Part shown: positions 17,746 through 27,243 of the stretch, one piece after another
Layout of the letters: each line of letters opens with the position of its first letter
Numbering within the stretch: the first letter of the stretch is position 1
Program-made: the position numbers and the translations under genes
Source: JAJTDS01 sp964202895
GTDB lineage: Bacteria > Pseudomonadota > Alphaproteobacteria > Rickettsiales > UBA1997
Length of the DNA stretch: 64,000 nucleotides
Direction: 5' to 3'
Assembly: GCA_964202895.1 (NCBI GenBank)
Contig: CAXNJM010000001.1
Coordinates: forward strand, 62,001 to 126,000
The notes under the pieces: generated by a model
Databases searched by the model: none
Told to the model about the DNA's origin: nothing
Seen by the model: only the letters and a program-made list of their open reading frames with translations

Positions 17746-18252
17746 TTAGTAATTCATTGCAAAAGGAGTTATATCCTTCATAAAATGAAACCCTCTTACA
17801 TAGAAGCCTAAGCGATAATATAGGTTGTGTGATTTTTTATTTTCAATATAAGAATCAAGAACTATTTTATTGCAATTAATTTTTAGAGCTTTTTCTTCAA
17901 AATATTTTAAAATACTTTCTCCAACTCCAAGAGAGCGGAAATCTTTATCAACAACTAAGTTTGAAATTTGTAAGTATCTACCGCAATAAAGCATTGTCAT
18001 GACAAAATAACCAGCAACTGCTATGATTTTTTTATCGTAAGAAATTATTGCCATTTTATAGTTATTCTTTGAAATCATTTCGCTAAGCATTTCTTTGTAG
18101 CTATTGATATCAAGCTTCATTTGCGATTGTTTTACTAGAAAAAATACAGATTCCATTTCTTTGACCGAATTAAATTCAATAAATTCTAATTCGCTCAATG
18201 TTATTTTTTGATTTTCTGTTATTGTTTTTGCTGTTATTGTTTTTTCTGGCAT
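17746..18252 (-). CDS. GNAT-family N-acetyltransferase
   Basis: 168 residues with the acetyl-CoA binding region LVVDKDFRSLGVGESIL (R-x-x-G-x-G pattern) and the later NKKSHNLYYRLGFY motif typical of GNAT enzymes. The substrate is unknown; amino acids, amines and protein N termini are all possible for this fold. Its ATG overlaps the murC stop by one base (TAATG), implying coupled translation. Confidence 0.88.
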   Translation of the reverse strand: MPEKTITAKTITENQKITLSELEFIEFNSVKEMESVFFLVKQSQMKLDINSYKEMLSEMISKNNYKMAIISYDKKIIAVAGYFVMTMLYCGRYLQISNLVVDKDFRSLGVGESILKYFEEKALKINCNKIVLDSYIENKKSHNLYYRLGFYVRGFHFMKDITPFAMNY

Positions 18253-19697
18253 TAGGCTTCCTCAAGTTGCTTCTGAAGGTTAGAAGCCCAATAAGTTATT
18301 TTACCAGCCCCAGTGCATAATATTATGTCGCCCTCATTAATTATTTTTTGATTAATTAATGGTTTTATGATTTTTGCAAGTGAATTTGGGTCTGACATTT
18401 TTATTACTTGACAATGCTTTGTTTTTTCGATTCCTTCGATCAAGCTATCTTGACTGAAGCCTTCAATTGGCGATTGCCCGGCACTATATATTTCTGATAC
18501 TATTACTATATCTGCATCGATAAATGCATTGCAGAATTCTTGAAATAAATCTCTGACTCTTGTGTATTTGTGAGGTTCAAAGACACACACTATTTTATTG
18601 GCAGTTATTCCTTTGGCTGCAGATAAGGTTGCTTTTATTTCTGTTGGATGATGGCCGTAATCATCGATTATTAAGATTCCCTGATATTCTCCAACTTTGG
18701 AAAATCTTCTTTTAACTCCATCAAATTTTTCTAATGCTTCAATAATTTTTGCAAAAGGGATTTTTAAAAAATCGGCAACAGCAATAGATGCTAAAGCATT
18801 GCAAACATTATGCTTGCCATAAATTGGCATAGTTATTTGAGGAATATTTCTGCCATCTTTAAAATCAACAGAAAATGAAGTTCCGCTTTTGTTTATTTTG
18901 ATATTTGAAGCTGTAATATTTGCAAAATTAGTGTTGTTTTCGATTGCATAGCTCACAACTTTATTTTTATCTTGATGATTTTGATAAATATTAAAAACTT
19001 CTTGATTGTCAATGCCAAGAGCACACATTCCTTGCTCTGGAATGTTGTCGATATATTTTTGAAAATATTGTTTTTGGATTGCAAAATCGCCGTTATAACC
19101 TTTAAAATCTAAATGTTCTGGCTCAATGTTGGTTATTACTCCAATTTTGGTTGGCAAATCGATAAAGCTTCCGTCTGATTCATCTGATTCTGCAACTAGA
19201 AATTTGCTATTGCCAATTTTTTGATTACTGGAGAAATAATTTATTATTCCGCCATTAATAAAAGTTGGGTCAAGCCCAGCAATCTCAAGAATTATTGATA
19301 TCATAGCGGTAGTGCTTGTTTTGCCATGAGTTCCTGCGATAGTGATGCCAAATTTTTCCTGCATTATCATTGCTAGCAAATTAGCTCTAGTGATGATTGA
19401 AATATTTTGAGCTTTGGCAGCAATTATTTCAGGGTTATCTTCTTTGATAATCGAGGTTTTTACTACTAAGGCAATATCGTTGGTAATATTTTCTTTACTA
19501 TGTCCCGTAAAATATTCAACTTGCTGAGCTTTTAATTTTTCTGTAAGGTAATTTTCTGTCAGATCTGAACCTTGCACAGCAATATTTTTTTGTCTTAAAA
19601 CTAGGGCTAAGGCACTCATTCCAATGCCACCAATACCTATAAAATGAATTTTTTTACCTTTGGTTCGGTTAATTAAATCTTGAAAAAACATTATCAA
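18252..19697 (-). CDS. murC: UDP-N-acetylmuramate--L-alanine ligase MurC
   Basis: Cytoplasmic Mur ligase adding the first amino acid (L-Ala) to UDP-MurNAc. The N-terminal Rossmann motif GIGGIGMS (21-28) is typical of MurC, the ATP loop is GTHGKTSTT (122-130), and later motifs are ESDESDGSF, NIEPEHLDF and DDYGHHPTEI. Length 481 is standard. It heads the minus-strand run murC-GNAT-xthA-tyrA, with 380 bp of non-coding DNA between it and the divergent infA. Confidence 0.96.
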   Translation of the reverse strand: MIMFFQDLINRTKGKKIHFIGIGGIGMSALALVLRQKNIAVQGSDLTENYLTEKLKAQQVEYFTGHSKENITNDIALVVKTSIIKEDNPEIIAAKAQNISIITRANLLAMIMQEKFGITIAGTHGKTSTTAMISIILEIAGLDPTFINGGIINYFSSNQKIGNSKFLVAESDESDGSFIDLPTKIGVITNIEPEHLDFKGYNGDFAIQKQYFQKYIDNIPEQGMCALGIDNQEVFNIYQNHQDKNKVVSYAIENNTNFANITASNIKINKSGTSFSVDFKDGRNIPQITMPIYGKHNVCNALASIAVADFLKIPFAKIIEALEKFDGVKRRFSKVGEYQGILIIDDYGHHPTEIKATLSAAKGITANKIVCVFEPHKYTRVRDLFQEFCNAFIDADIVIVSEIYSAGQSPIEGFSQDSLIEGIEKTKHCQVIKMSDPNSLAKIIKPLINQKIINEGDIILCTGAGKITYWASNLQKQLEEA

Positions 19698-20078
19698 AAA
19701 ATTTATCTTAAATTTATAAATTTATTTTACTAAGATGATTTTATTGCATCAAAAAACAAAGCGAAGGCAATAAAATATTTGCAAAATATTGTTTTGCAAG
19801 CTTCTTTATTAAAAAATAAAATTTTGTATTTTTTTGATTTTTTATATAGAGTTTAAAATACTACTTGAAAAATATAAGTTTATTTTACAATATTTATCAA
19901 GCAATATCTAAATACTATGTTTTTAGTTGTAAATCTTAATAAATATTTCTCAATTTTTGTGTTGCTATTATTTATATTCGATATTGTTCCTGAACCAATT
20001 GAATCAATTAAATCGACAAGCCTTAATAAATCATGTGCTTAAAATTTATTTTGTTTTTAAAAATTTATTAAAAAAATA
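19698..20078. other. divergent intergenic region between murC and infA
   Basis: AT-rich DNA that must hold the promoters for murC (leftward) and infA (rightward). Apart from one short open frame (19917-20042) I see no repeat, RNA gene or operator. Confidence 0.5.
19917..20042 (+). CDS. possible 41-residue membrane peptide
   Basis: ATG-TAA open frame giving a peptide with a basic start, one hydrophobic stretch (about residues 12-23, FSIFVLLLFIFD) and a polar tail (VPEPIESIKS). It ends 36 bp before infA. No homologue is recognised and AT-rich DNA yields such frames by chance, so this is only a candidate. Confidence 0.2.
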   Translation: MFLVVNLNKYFSIFVLLLFIFDIVPEPIESIKSTSLNKSCA

Positions 20079-20297
20079 ATGTCAAAAGAAGATATACTCA
20101 CCATGAATGGTGTAGTTGTTGAAGTTTTACCAAATACTATTTTTAAAGTTGAACTTGAGAATGGGCATATGATAATCGCTCATGCATCAGGCAAAATCCG
20201 TAAAAATAAAATTCGTGTATTAAAAGGCGATAAAGTTGAGGTAGAAATGACAACTTACGACTTAACAAAGGGAAGAATAGTCAGAAGAAATGTTTAG
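20079..20297 (+). CDS. infA: translation initiation factor IF-1
   Basis: 72-residue OB-fold protein that blocks the ribosomal A site during initiation. The sequence starts MSKEDILTMNGVVVEVLPN and has the family marks ENGHMIIAHASGK and KGDKVEVEMTTYDLTKGRI. Complete. It starts a plus-strand series infA, ndk, trxA, but the 60-140 bp spacings suggest separate promoters. Confidence 0.97.
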   Translation: MSKEDILTMNGVVVEVLPNTIFKVELENGHMIIAHASGKIRKNKIRVLKGDKVEVEMTTYDLTKGRIVRRNV

Positions 20298-20434
20298 CAA
20301 ATCAATCAAAAATTAATTTATTTAATCCCTTAAATAATTTTTATTTGATAATTAAAAAAAATGCTTTAAACTCCCCGCTTTCCTAGATTTAGGTAAATTT
20401 TAAATTCAATAATTAACTAATTAACTTAATAAAT

Positions 20435-20857
20435 ATGAGCATTCAAGATACTCTCTCAATAATAAAGCCAGATGCTACAGCAAGAAACATAACCGGCAAA
20501 ATCAATACTAAATTTGAAGATGCGGGTCTAAAAATCGTTGCTCAAAAAATGCTTCATTTGTCAGAAAAAACCGCTTCTGCTTTTTATGCTATCCATCAAG
20601 AAAGACCATTTTTCAAAGATCTAGTTAAATTCATGACTTCTGGTCCAGTTATCATACAAGTCTTAAGAGGAGAAAATGCAGTATTAAAAAATCGTGAAAT
20701 TATGGGGGCTACAAACCCAGCTAATGCTGATTCTGGAACAATTCGCAAAGAGTTTGCTCTATCAATTGAAGCTAATTCAGTTCATGGTTCTGATAGCATT
20801 GAAAATGCAACTCAAGAAATATCTTTCTTTTTTTCTAAACTTGAAATTGTTGAATAA
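20435..20857 (+). CDS. ndk: nucleoside diphosphate kinase
   Basis: Transfers the gamma phosphate of ATP to nucleoside diphosphates through a phospho-His. SIIKPDATARN lies at the N terminus, and the catalytic His117 lies in NSVHGSDS, the family signature. Length 140 is standard. Complete and ordinary. Confidence 0.97.
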   Translation: MSIQDTLSIIKPDATARNITGKINTKFEDAGLKIVAQKMLHLSEKTASAFYAIHQERPFFKDLVKFMTSGPVIIQVLRGENAVLKNREIMGATNPANADSGTIRKEFALSIEANSVHGSDSIENATQEISFFFSKLEIVE

Positions 20858-20921
20858 AATTAATTTTATTACTATAAAATTCTAGTTTTTAAAAATTTTA
20901 AAAATCATAAATTTAACTAAA

Positions 20922-21239
20922 ATGACAAAAGAAATTACTGACATTACCTTTGAAGCAGAGGTTTTAAAATCAAATATACCGGTTTTGGTTGATTTTTGGG
21001 CTCCTTGGTGCGGTCCTTGTCGTCAACTTTCTCCGATTATCGATTCTATAGCAACTGAATTTTTAGGTAAAATCGAGGTTGTAAAGTGCAATATTGATGA
21101 AAATCCTGAAACTCCTTCTCAGCTTCATGTTAGGGGCATTCCCGCTTTAATGATCTTTAAAGACGGAAAATTAGTTGACAGTAAGGTTGGATCGCTTCCT
21201 AAAAGCACTTTAGTTGAATGGATTCAAAGCAACATCTAA
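20922..21239 (+). CDS. trxA: thioredoxin
   Basis: Cytoplasmic dithiol reductase of 105 residues. The active site WCGPC is at 29-33, preceded by VLVDFWAP, with the cis-Pro loop at RGIPALMIFKDG. It can supply electrons to ribonucleotide reductase (nrdA is in this window) and methionine sulfoxide reductase. The 3' end overlaps the next gene by 22 bases. Confidence 0.96.
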   Translation: MTKEITDITFEAEVLKSNIPVLVDFWAPWCGPCRQLSPIIDSIATEFLGKIEVVKCNIDENPETPSQLHVRGIPALMIFKDGKLVDSKVGSLPKSTLVEWIQSNI

Positions 21240-22237
21240 ATAAAGATCTCAAAAAACTTTATGACAATTGCGAGCATATTTTTAATTGCTCGCTTTTGTC
21301 GTTGGAAACCTATTTATCTTCTATGGTAAATGAAAAATTGTCCCACATAAAAATGTTGATGGCTGTTGAAATAGAATTTTATTTAATCGATGAAAACAAT
21401 ATTCGAGTAGAAGAAGCTAAAACGAAAGAATTTATTGAGTATTTTAATTGCAATATTGTTAAAAAATTTCCCTTAATTATTAAGATAGAAAAAGAGCAGG
21501 GCATTGGTCAGATTGAAATAAAAACCGCCCCAACTTTTGACTTAAAAACTTTAGCTTGTGTTGTGGCTCAAATTAAAGAGGAGTCTTGTATTCTTGCTAA
21601 AATGTTAAATTTGAGTATTGTTTTTGAAGGCAAGCCTTTTGTTGATGATTGTGGCAATGCATTGCAATTTAATTTATCTTTTTGGAGTAGTGATAAAAAT
21701 ATTTTAGATGATTGTTTTAGAAATTTAGAATTACACGGAAGTGATTTTGCTTGTCAATTAATAGGCAATTTATTGACTTATACCAATAATGGATTGTTGA
21801 TTATGGCTCCAGAAGCTCAAGATTATCAAAGGTTTTCAGTTCAAGAAAATAAAAATCTGTATCAAATCGGCAAATATAATTCTCCAACCCGTTTATGTTT
21901 CGGGGTTAATAATCGCACTACCGCAATTAGGGTTGTAAAAAATAATCAATTTGAGGGAATTGATAAATCGTTGGGTGCAAGGCTTGAATATAGAGTTCCT
22001 TCTGCAAATTGCAATTTTTTATTGGCAATCTCTGCCCTGATAATTATGATAACCAACAAAGATTCTCGATTTTTAGCTAATAATATCAATAAATTAGAAA
22101 TTTTTGGTAATGCTTTTTTAGAGCAATATCAATATTTAATGCCTATTATTGATAGTTATCAGCAAGCATTAGAAATTTTTTTTAATAATAATTTTATTTA
22201 TGATAAAATGAAATTAATGTTAGAAAATACAGCTTAA
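21218..22237 (+). CDS. glutamine-synthetase-fold protein with altered active site
   Basis: 339 residues related to the catalytic domain of glutamine synthetase/gamma-glutamyl-polyamine ligases: VEIEFYL near 50-56, GVNNRTTAIRV, and RLEYRVPSANCNFLLAISALI, which corresponds to the family's R-x-E-x-R and NPY segment. The usual GSGxHxHxSLW, however, reads GNALQFNLSFW (146-156), so both histidines (positions 150 and 152) are Gln and Asn. Normal GS is about 440-470 residues with an N-terminal beta-grasp domain; that part is short or missing. It is probably a diverged ligase or a non-catalytic relative. The start overlaps trxA by 22 bases and tlyC follows after 19 bp. Confidence 0.75.
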   Translation: MDSKQHLNKDLKKLYDNCEHIFNCSLLSLETYLSSMVNEKLSHIKMLMAVEIEFYLIDENNIRVEEAKTKEFIEYFNCNIVKKFPLIIKIEKEQGIGQIEIKTAPTFDLKTLACVVAQIKEESCILAKMLNLSIVFEGKPFVDDCGNALQFNLSFWSSDKNILDDCFRNLELHGSDFACQLIGNLLTYTNNGLLIMAPEAQDYQRFSVQENKNLYQIGKYNSPTRLCFGVNNRTTAIRVVKNNQFEGIDKSLGARLEYRVPSANCNFLLAISALIIMITNKDSRFLANNINKLEIFGNAFLEQYQYLMPIIDSYQQALEIFFNNNFIYDKMKLMLENTA

Positions 22238-22256
22238 TTAATTTAATAATTAAAAA

Positions 22257-23165
22257 ATGATTAAAACCCCGTCCTTAAAAAATAAATCTTCAGATAGATT
22301 TATCAACAATAAGTTAAAGGTAAGTTCGCAAAAAAACTCACATTTACTAAAACTCATCACTGTTCTTTTGCAATTAATTGGCAAAAAAACTAAAAAAACT
22401 TTTTCACTGATTCTCAATCACTTATTGCAATCCTACCATCAAGAGGGCTTAATAACTATTGAAGAGCAAAAAATGTTTATAAATTTAGCTTCTCTTGCCG
22501 ATAAAAGAATTGATAATTTAATGGTGCCAAGATTCGATATTATTGCTATAAATTACAATGAAAAAATTGGCAATATTAAAAAAATTATTATGGATAAGGG
22601 TCATAGTAGACTGCCAGTTTATCGAGAAAATATCGATGAAGTTGTTGGTTTTATACATAGTAAAGATTTGGCTCAATTTATAGGTAATGATGATGATTTT
22701 TCAGTAAAGAAAATATTAAGAAAAATATTATTCGTACCCGCCAATATCAAGCCAGTTGATTTAATGTCGCAAATGAAGAATAGCAGAACTCATATTGCTA
22801 TTGTGTTAGATGAATTTGGAGCGGTTGATGGATTGATTACTATTGAAAATATTGTTGAGGAAATCGTTGGTAATATTGAAGATGAGCATGATTTGCCTAG
22901 CGATAACTCTTTCTTTCGCATTAAACAAATCTCACAAAATTCTTTTCAATTTGGTGCAAGGGTTGATATTTCTAAGCTAGAAGAGTTGCTTTCAATTAAA
23001 GTAAAGAGTGAAGATGACCATTTTCAAACGGTTGGTGGCTTTACTCTTTCAATTTTTAAAAGAGTTCCAGCTATTGCCGATGAAATTATTATTGACAATT
23101 TAAAATTTAAAATTATCGATGCTGATAATAGAGCAATTAAACTAATAGAAATTAATAAATTATAA
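22257..23165 (+). CDS. tlyC: TlyC/CorC-type CBS-domain protein
   Basis: 302 residues: an N-terminal helical region, the family signature DNLMVPRFDIIAI, a tandem CBS pair (about 95-215, with GHSRLPVYRENIDEVVGFIH and VLDEFGAVDGLITIEN), and a C-terminal CorC_HlyC domain. It lacks the DUF21 transmembrane domain of longer family members. Called haemolysin C in rickettsiae and CorC in enterics; it is linked to magnesium/cobalt efflux or to ribosome biogenesis when next to ybeY, which is not here. Its end overlaps the convergent ELM1-like gene by 6 bp. Confidence 0.88.
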   Translation: MIKTPSLKNKSSDRFINNKLKVSSQKNSHLLKLITVLLQLIGKKTKKTFSLILNHLLQSYHQEGLITIEEQKMFINLASLADKRIDNLMVPRFDIIAINYNEKIGNIKKIIMDKGHSRLPVYRENIDEVVGFIHSKDLAQFIGNDDDFSVKKILRKILFVPANIKPVDLMSQMKNSRTHIAIVLDEFGAVDGLITIENIVEEIVGNIEDEHDLPSDNSFFRIKQISQNSFQFGARVDISKLEELLSIKVKSEDDHFQTVGGFTLSIFKRVPAIADEIIIDNLKFKIIDADNRAIKLIEINKL

Positions 23166-24197
23166 TAAATTTAAATTATGTAATTTGGTTGTAATTTTCA
23201 ATATTTGGCTTGAATATTGATGTTTTGTAGATTCTAACTTGATAATATTATCATCAAGTTTTTTAGCATAATTATTGGTAAATAAATATCGATGAAATAA
23301 ACGATGTTTTTTGGTAGAGATTTTTTCCTCATCAAAAATATAAATAGTTTTACCGCTATTTAAAGCTTCCGATATCATGGAAATTGAGTCTCCTGTAGCG
23401 ATAATAAAATTTGCAATTCCCAATATCGCTAAATAAGGGTTGTTTTGATTAAAATCTTCGTTATTACAATCAAAAAAATAATAATTACCGTCAAGGCTTG
23501 ATTTTATTATCTCATTAAGTTGATTAGAAGTTCTTCTGCTGTTTAATATCAATAATTGTGCCGACATTTCTTTGGCAATTTTACAGCTATGTTCTATCAA
23601 ATTCTGCATTGATTTTGGCTCAAATATGCTGTTTTTACTAGAGCCGCCAATTAGTAGAGCGATTTTATTTTTTGCTTGAAGGTCAATTTTTTGATAAAGA
23701 GGGGTTTGTTGAAATTTTATTACTGCTTGCTCAAGAGTGGAAAGGTTGATATTATTGATTGCGCCGTTAATTCTAATAATATTATTGCGACAATAATTTT
23801 CCTTATCGTGATCTGGTAAAATAATGAGGTCAAAAAAGTTAAAATTCATTTGCGGATTCATGATATGAATATTAACAATCTTGATATTTTCTAGTTTGGC
23901 TTGATTCTTGATGAAACAAGATATATTGGCAGATTTTCTGCCTGCTCCAATGATTATTTTTGGATAATTAGTTATATTTTTTAACTCTAATCTATTTTTT
24001 CTTTTAATTCTTAATGAAGATGCGGGTAAAATAAAATTAGGCAAGGCATTTAATTTGCTGTATTCAGGGGTGATAATTTTAAAGGGTATGCCAATTAATT
24101 CAGCGACTGCAATTGCTTGTTGCAATGTTCCCGCTCTCTTGTCAAATATAACCCAAGTTTCTGGTATAATTTTTGGATTCTGTTTATTCATCAGCAA
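23160..24197 (-). CDS. ELM1/GtrOC1-family protein (putative glycosyltransferase)
   Basis: 345 residues beginning WVIFDKRAGTLQQAIAVAELIG, the N-terminal mark of the family named after plant mitochondrial fission ELM1. Further signs are IGAGRKSA, LLIGGSSKNSIF and the C-terminal GDSISMISEALNSGKTIYIFD, which resembles the nucleotide-sugar binding end of GT-B glycosyltransferases. In alphaproteobacteria these proteins are thought to act on surface sugars; the substrate is unknown. It is last in the minus-strand series clpP-clpX-ilvE-ELM1 with about 20 bp gaps. Met3 is an alternative start. Confidence 0.85.
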   Translation of the reverse strand: MLMNKQNPKIIPETWVIFDKRAGTLQQAIAVAELIGIPFKIITPEYSKLNALPNFILPASSLRIKRKNRLELKNITNYPKIIIGAGRKSANISCFIKNQAKLENIKIVNIHIMNPQMNFNFFDLIILPDHDKENYCRNNIIRINGAINNINLSTLEQAVIKFQQTPLYQKIDLQAKNKIALLIGGSSKNSIFEPKSMQNLIEHSCKIAKEMSAQLLILNSRRTSNQLNEIIKSSLDGNYYFFDCNNEDFNQNNPYLAILGIANFIIATGDSISMISEALNSGKTIYIFDEEKISTKKHRLFHRYLFTNNYAKKLDDNIIKLESTKHQYSSQILKITTKLHNLNLL

Positions 24198-24216
24198 AAC
24201 AAAATCATCAATTTTA

Positions 24217-25101
24217 TTATGATCTAACTAATTGATGATAATCTTGCATCAAATCAATAGTTATTTGGCTAGGTTGCGGATAAAAATATTTATCATCGAC
24301 AGACCCTATTCTAGTAATTTCAGCAGCGCTACCTGTTAAAAATGCATCTTTGGCATTTTCAAGCTCTTCTGGCATGATGTGCCTTTCAACAACCTTGATA
24401 TTTCTTTTTTTTGCTAGCTCAATAACTGTTAGGCGAGTTATTCCGTTTAAAAAGCAGTCAGGAGTAGGGGTGTGGAGTTCATTATTTTTCATTACTAAAA
24501 ATAAATTTGCTCCAGTCGCTTCGGCAAGAAAGCCTCTATAATCAAGCATTAAAGCATCGTTATAACCCTCATTTTCTGCCTCATGTTTTGAAATTGTGCA
24601 TATCATGTAGAGCCCTGAAGCTTTGGCAGCAACAGGAGCTGTTTCGGGAGATGGTCGACGATATTTTGCAAATTTTAGCTTTAGACCAACTTTTCTAGCT
24701 TCTTCAGAATAATATGGGGGCCAAGGCCAACAAGCAATAGCTAGGTGAATTTTATTGGTTTGTGCAGAAATTGCCATTTTTTCTGAACCTCGCCAAGCGA
24801 ATACTCTCATATATCCATCAACTATTTTTTGCTTTATTGAAGTTGCAATTTTTGCTTGATTCATTTCTTCAGTTGAGTAGGGGATTTTAAACCCTAACAT
24901 TTCTGCTGATTTGTGTAGTCTGGTGCTATGTTCATTGTTTTTGAATATGTTGCCGTTATATATTCTTTCTCCCTCAAAAACACATGATCCATAATGAAGG
25001 CCATGATTTAAAATATGAACTTTAGCTTCTTGCCAATTAACGAATTGACCATCTTGCCAAATATAGCCTTCTCTTTTATCGAAAGGAATTATGTCAGTCA
25101 T
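24217..25101 (-). CDS. ilvE: branched-chain amino acid aminotransferase
   Basis: Class IV PLP aminotransferase doing the last step of Ile, Val and Leu synthesis. Motifs: HGLHYGSCVFEGERIY, RVFAWRGSE, the PLP Lys160 in AAKASGLYM, and LAEATGANLFLV followed by LTGSAAEIT. Length 294 is normal. It complements ilvB and leuA in this window. It is 20 bp downstream of clpX and 19 bp upstream of the ELM1-like gene, so it may be expressed with the Clp genes. Confidence 0.94.
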   Translation of the reverse strand: MTDIIPFDKREGYIWQDGQFVNWQEAKVHILNHGLHYGSCVFEGERIYNGNIFKNNEHSTRLHKSAEMLGFKIPYSTEEMNQAKIATSIKQKIVDGYMRVFAWRGSEKMAISAQTNKIHLAIACWPWPPYYSEEARKVGLKLKFAKYRRPSPETAPVAAKASGLYMICTISKHEAENEGYNDALMLDYRGFLAEATGANLFLVMKNNELHTPTPDCFLNGITRLTVIELAKKRNIKVVERHIMPEELENAKDAFLTGSAAEITRIGSVDDKYFYPQPSQITIDLMQDYHQLVRS

Positions 25102-25121
25102 TTTTATATTATTTTAAAAGT

Positions 25122-26408
25122 TTATTCTTTGTTTTTTACTACAGAAATTTGAGTTTCTTGTCGATTTTGTTCTTCGTCTTTTGAAAAATAGGTTATATCT
25201 GGCTTTGTATTTTTAAGAAGATTATCAACGGAAACATAAATTGATTTTATAAATTTCTTTGAAGGTGCTTCATACATAACTTCGAGCAGTAGATTTTCAA
25301 CAATTGCCCTTAAGCCCCTTGCTCCAGTTCTTCTGTCTATTGCCTTTTTGGCAATTTCAAGGTATATTTCAGGTTCAAAAATTAATTCAACTTTATCTAA
25401 TGCAAATAATTTTTTATATTGTTTGATTATTGAATTCTTTGGTTCGAGCAATATTTGCGATAAATCTAGTTCTGTTAGACCTTCTAGTGGAGATATTATT
25501 GGCACTCTTCCCACTAATTCTGGTATTAGACCGAATTGTATTAGATCTTCAGGTTCCACATTGTTAAATATGTCGATTTTTTTATGATCATCTTTTTCTC
25601 TGATATCGGCACCAAACCCTATAGAAGAGCCTTTGCCTCGCGATGCGATAATTTTTTCTAGTCCAGAAAACGCTCCAGCACAAATAAAAAGAATATTTTT
25701 TGTGTCAATTTGAACATAATCTTGTTGGGCGGTTTTTTTACCAGGTTGTGTAGGCACTGAGGCAACCGTTCCCTCAATTATTTTTAATAAACCCTGTTGA
25801 ACACCTTCGCCAGATATATCTCTGGTTCTACTTCCATCTTCAGATTTTCTTGCGATTTTATCTATTTCATCAATGTAGACAATTCCTTTTTGAGTTTTGT
25901 CGATATCGTAATTTGCTGATTGCAACAAGCGAGATATTATGTTTTCAACATCATCTCCAACGTAGCCAGCTTCTGTTAGAGAGGTGGCATCTGCCATAGT
26001 AAAAGGAACATCGAGAATTCTAGCTAATGTTTGTGCTAGGAGGGTTTTTCCACAACCGGTTGGCCCTATCATTAAAATATTCGATTTAAATAGCTCAACA
26101 CCATCTGGATTTTGTGCGGAATCTATTCTTTTGTAGTGGTTATATACTGCCACTGATAAGGTTTTTTTGGCAATTTCTTGACCAACGACATATTCATCAA
26201 GAATTTTAACTATTTCTTTTGGAGTAGGGCGAGGGCCTTCTATTTTACCTATTGCTGATTTTTTTTGATCTTCTCTTAAAATATCGCCGCAAAGTAATAT
26301 ACATTCATTGCAGATAAAGACTGTAGGGCCGGCAATTAGTTTTTTTACTTCATGCTGACTTTTGCCACAAAAGCTACAATAAAGATCTTTATTGGTTTCT
26401 TTGTTCAT
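25122..26408 (-). CDS. clpX: ATP-dependent Clp protease ATP-binding subunit ClpX
   Basis: AAA+ unfoldase that feeds substrates to ClpP. The N-terminal zinc-binding domain has Cys11, Cys14, Cys33 and Cys36 (CSFCGKS ... CNECILLC). Walker A GPTGCGKT spans 115-122, the pore loop region is AGYVGDDVENI, Walker B is IVYIDEIDKIA, and the IGF-type loop that docks to ClpP appears as SSIGFGADI. Length 428 is standard. It lies 23 bp after clpP, the conserved order. Confidence 0.97.
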   Translation of the reverse strand: MNKETNKDLYCSFCGKSQHEVKKLIAGPTVFICNECILLCGDILREDQKKSAIGKIEGPRPTPKEIVKILDEYVVGQEIAKKTLSVAVYNHYKRIDSAQNPDGVELFKSNILMIGPTGCGKTLLAQTLARILDVPFTMADATSLTEAGYVGDDVENIISRLLQSANYDIDKTQKGIVYIDEIDKIARKSEDGSRTRDISGEGVQQGLLKIIEGTVASVPTQPGKKTAQQDYVQIDTKNILFICAGAFSGLEKIIASRGKGSSIGFGADIREKDDHKKIDIFNNVEPEDLIQFGLIPELVGRVPIISPLEGLTELDLSQILLEPKNSIIKQYKKLFALDKVELIFEPEIYLEIAKKAIDRRTGARGLRAIVENLLLEVMYEAPSKKFIKSIYVSVDNLLKNTKPDITYFSKDEEQNRQETQISVVKNKE

Positions 26409-26431
26409 TTTGTTTTTAAAACTAGGTTAAT

Positions 26432-27046
26432 TTATAATACTCTTTTTTCAACTATTGTGTCAATTAGACCGAATTCTAGAGCTTGTTCAGTGGTCATAAA
26501 GTTATCTCTTTCCATTGCTTTTTCTATTACGGAAAGCTTTTGTTTGGTATGTTTTACATAAAGATTGTTAAGTCTTTTTTTGATGTTGATAATTTCTCTA
26601 GCATGAATTTCGATATCAGTTGCTTGACCTTGATAGCCACCAGAAGGCTGATGAATCATAATTCTTGAGTTTGGTAAAGAGAATCTTTTTCCGTCAGCGC
26701 CAGCCATAAGAAGAAGTGAGCCAGCTGAGGCTGCTTGACCAATACATAGGGTTGCGACATCGGGGCGAATATATTGCATAGTGTCATACATTGCAAGACC
26801 AGAGGTAACAACCCCTCCCGGAGAATTTATATAGAAATGAATATCTTTTTTAGGATCTTCCGACTCAAGAAATAAAAGTTGAGCAACTATTAGCGATGAT
26901 ACTTGATCATTGACTGGGCCAGAGAGAAATATTACTCTTTCTTTAAGGAGGCGAGAATAGATATCAAAAGACCTTTCACCTTTAGCGGTTTGTTCAATTA
27001 CCATTGGAACTAGGTAATTAGCTTGTTCGATGATTTTTTCAGACAT
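26432..27046 (-). CDS. clpP: ATP-dependent Clp protease proteolytic subunit ClpP
   Basis: Serine peptidase forming the double heptamer of ClpXP. Nucleophile Ser107 in GQAASAGS, catalytic His132 in MIHQPSGG, and the Asp in EFGLIDTI complete the triad. Length 204 with a short propeptide. It is the first gene of the clpP-clpX-ilvE-ELM1 run, divergent from grpE across 197 bp, so two protein-quality-control transcription units share one promoter region; I did not find a convincing heat-shock promoter by eye. Confidence 0.97.
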   Translation of the reverse strand: MSEKIIEQANYLVPMVIEQTAKGERSFDIYSRLLKERVIFLSGPVNDQVSSLIVAQLLFLESEDPKKDIHFYINSPGGVVTSGLAMYDTMQYIRPDVATLCIGQAASAGSLLLMAGADGKRFSLPNSRIMIHQPSGGYQGQATDIEIHAREIINIKKRLNNLYVKHTKQKLSVIEKAMERDNFMTTEQALEFGLIDTIVEKRVL

Positions 27047-27243
27047 TTTTTGTTAAGTACTTAAATTTTAAAGGAATTTCAAAATATTTTGAATATCTAA
27101 AAATAAAAGACAATATATTTTATAAAATAACCTTGATTTTTATTGAAAAATTAATAACTTGCCATTCTAATAATTTTTATTTTTAAGTTTTTAACTTCTA
27201 AAAGTGAATTGCAATACCGTTAATTAAAAATATATTTTACAAA

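Noticed and set aside
25348..26668. Plus-strand frames opposite clpX and clpP
   Set aside because: Antisense shadows of strongly conserved genes.
27047..27243. Heat-shock (sigma32) promoter between clpP and grpE
   Set aside because: CTTG-containing stretches exist but none has an acceptable -10 partner at proper spacing.
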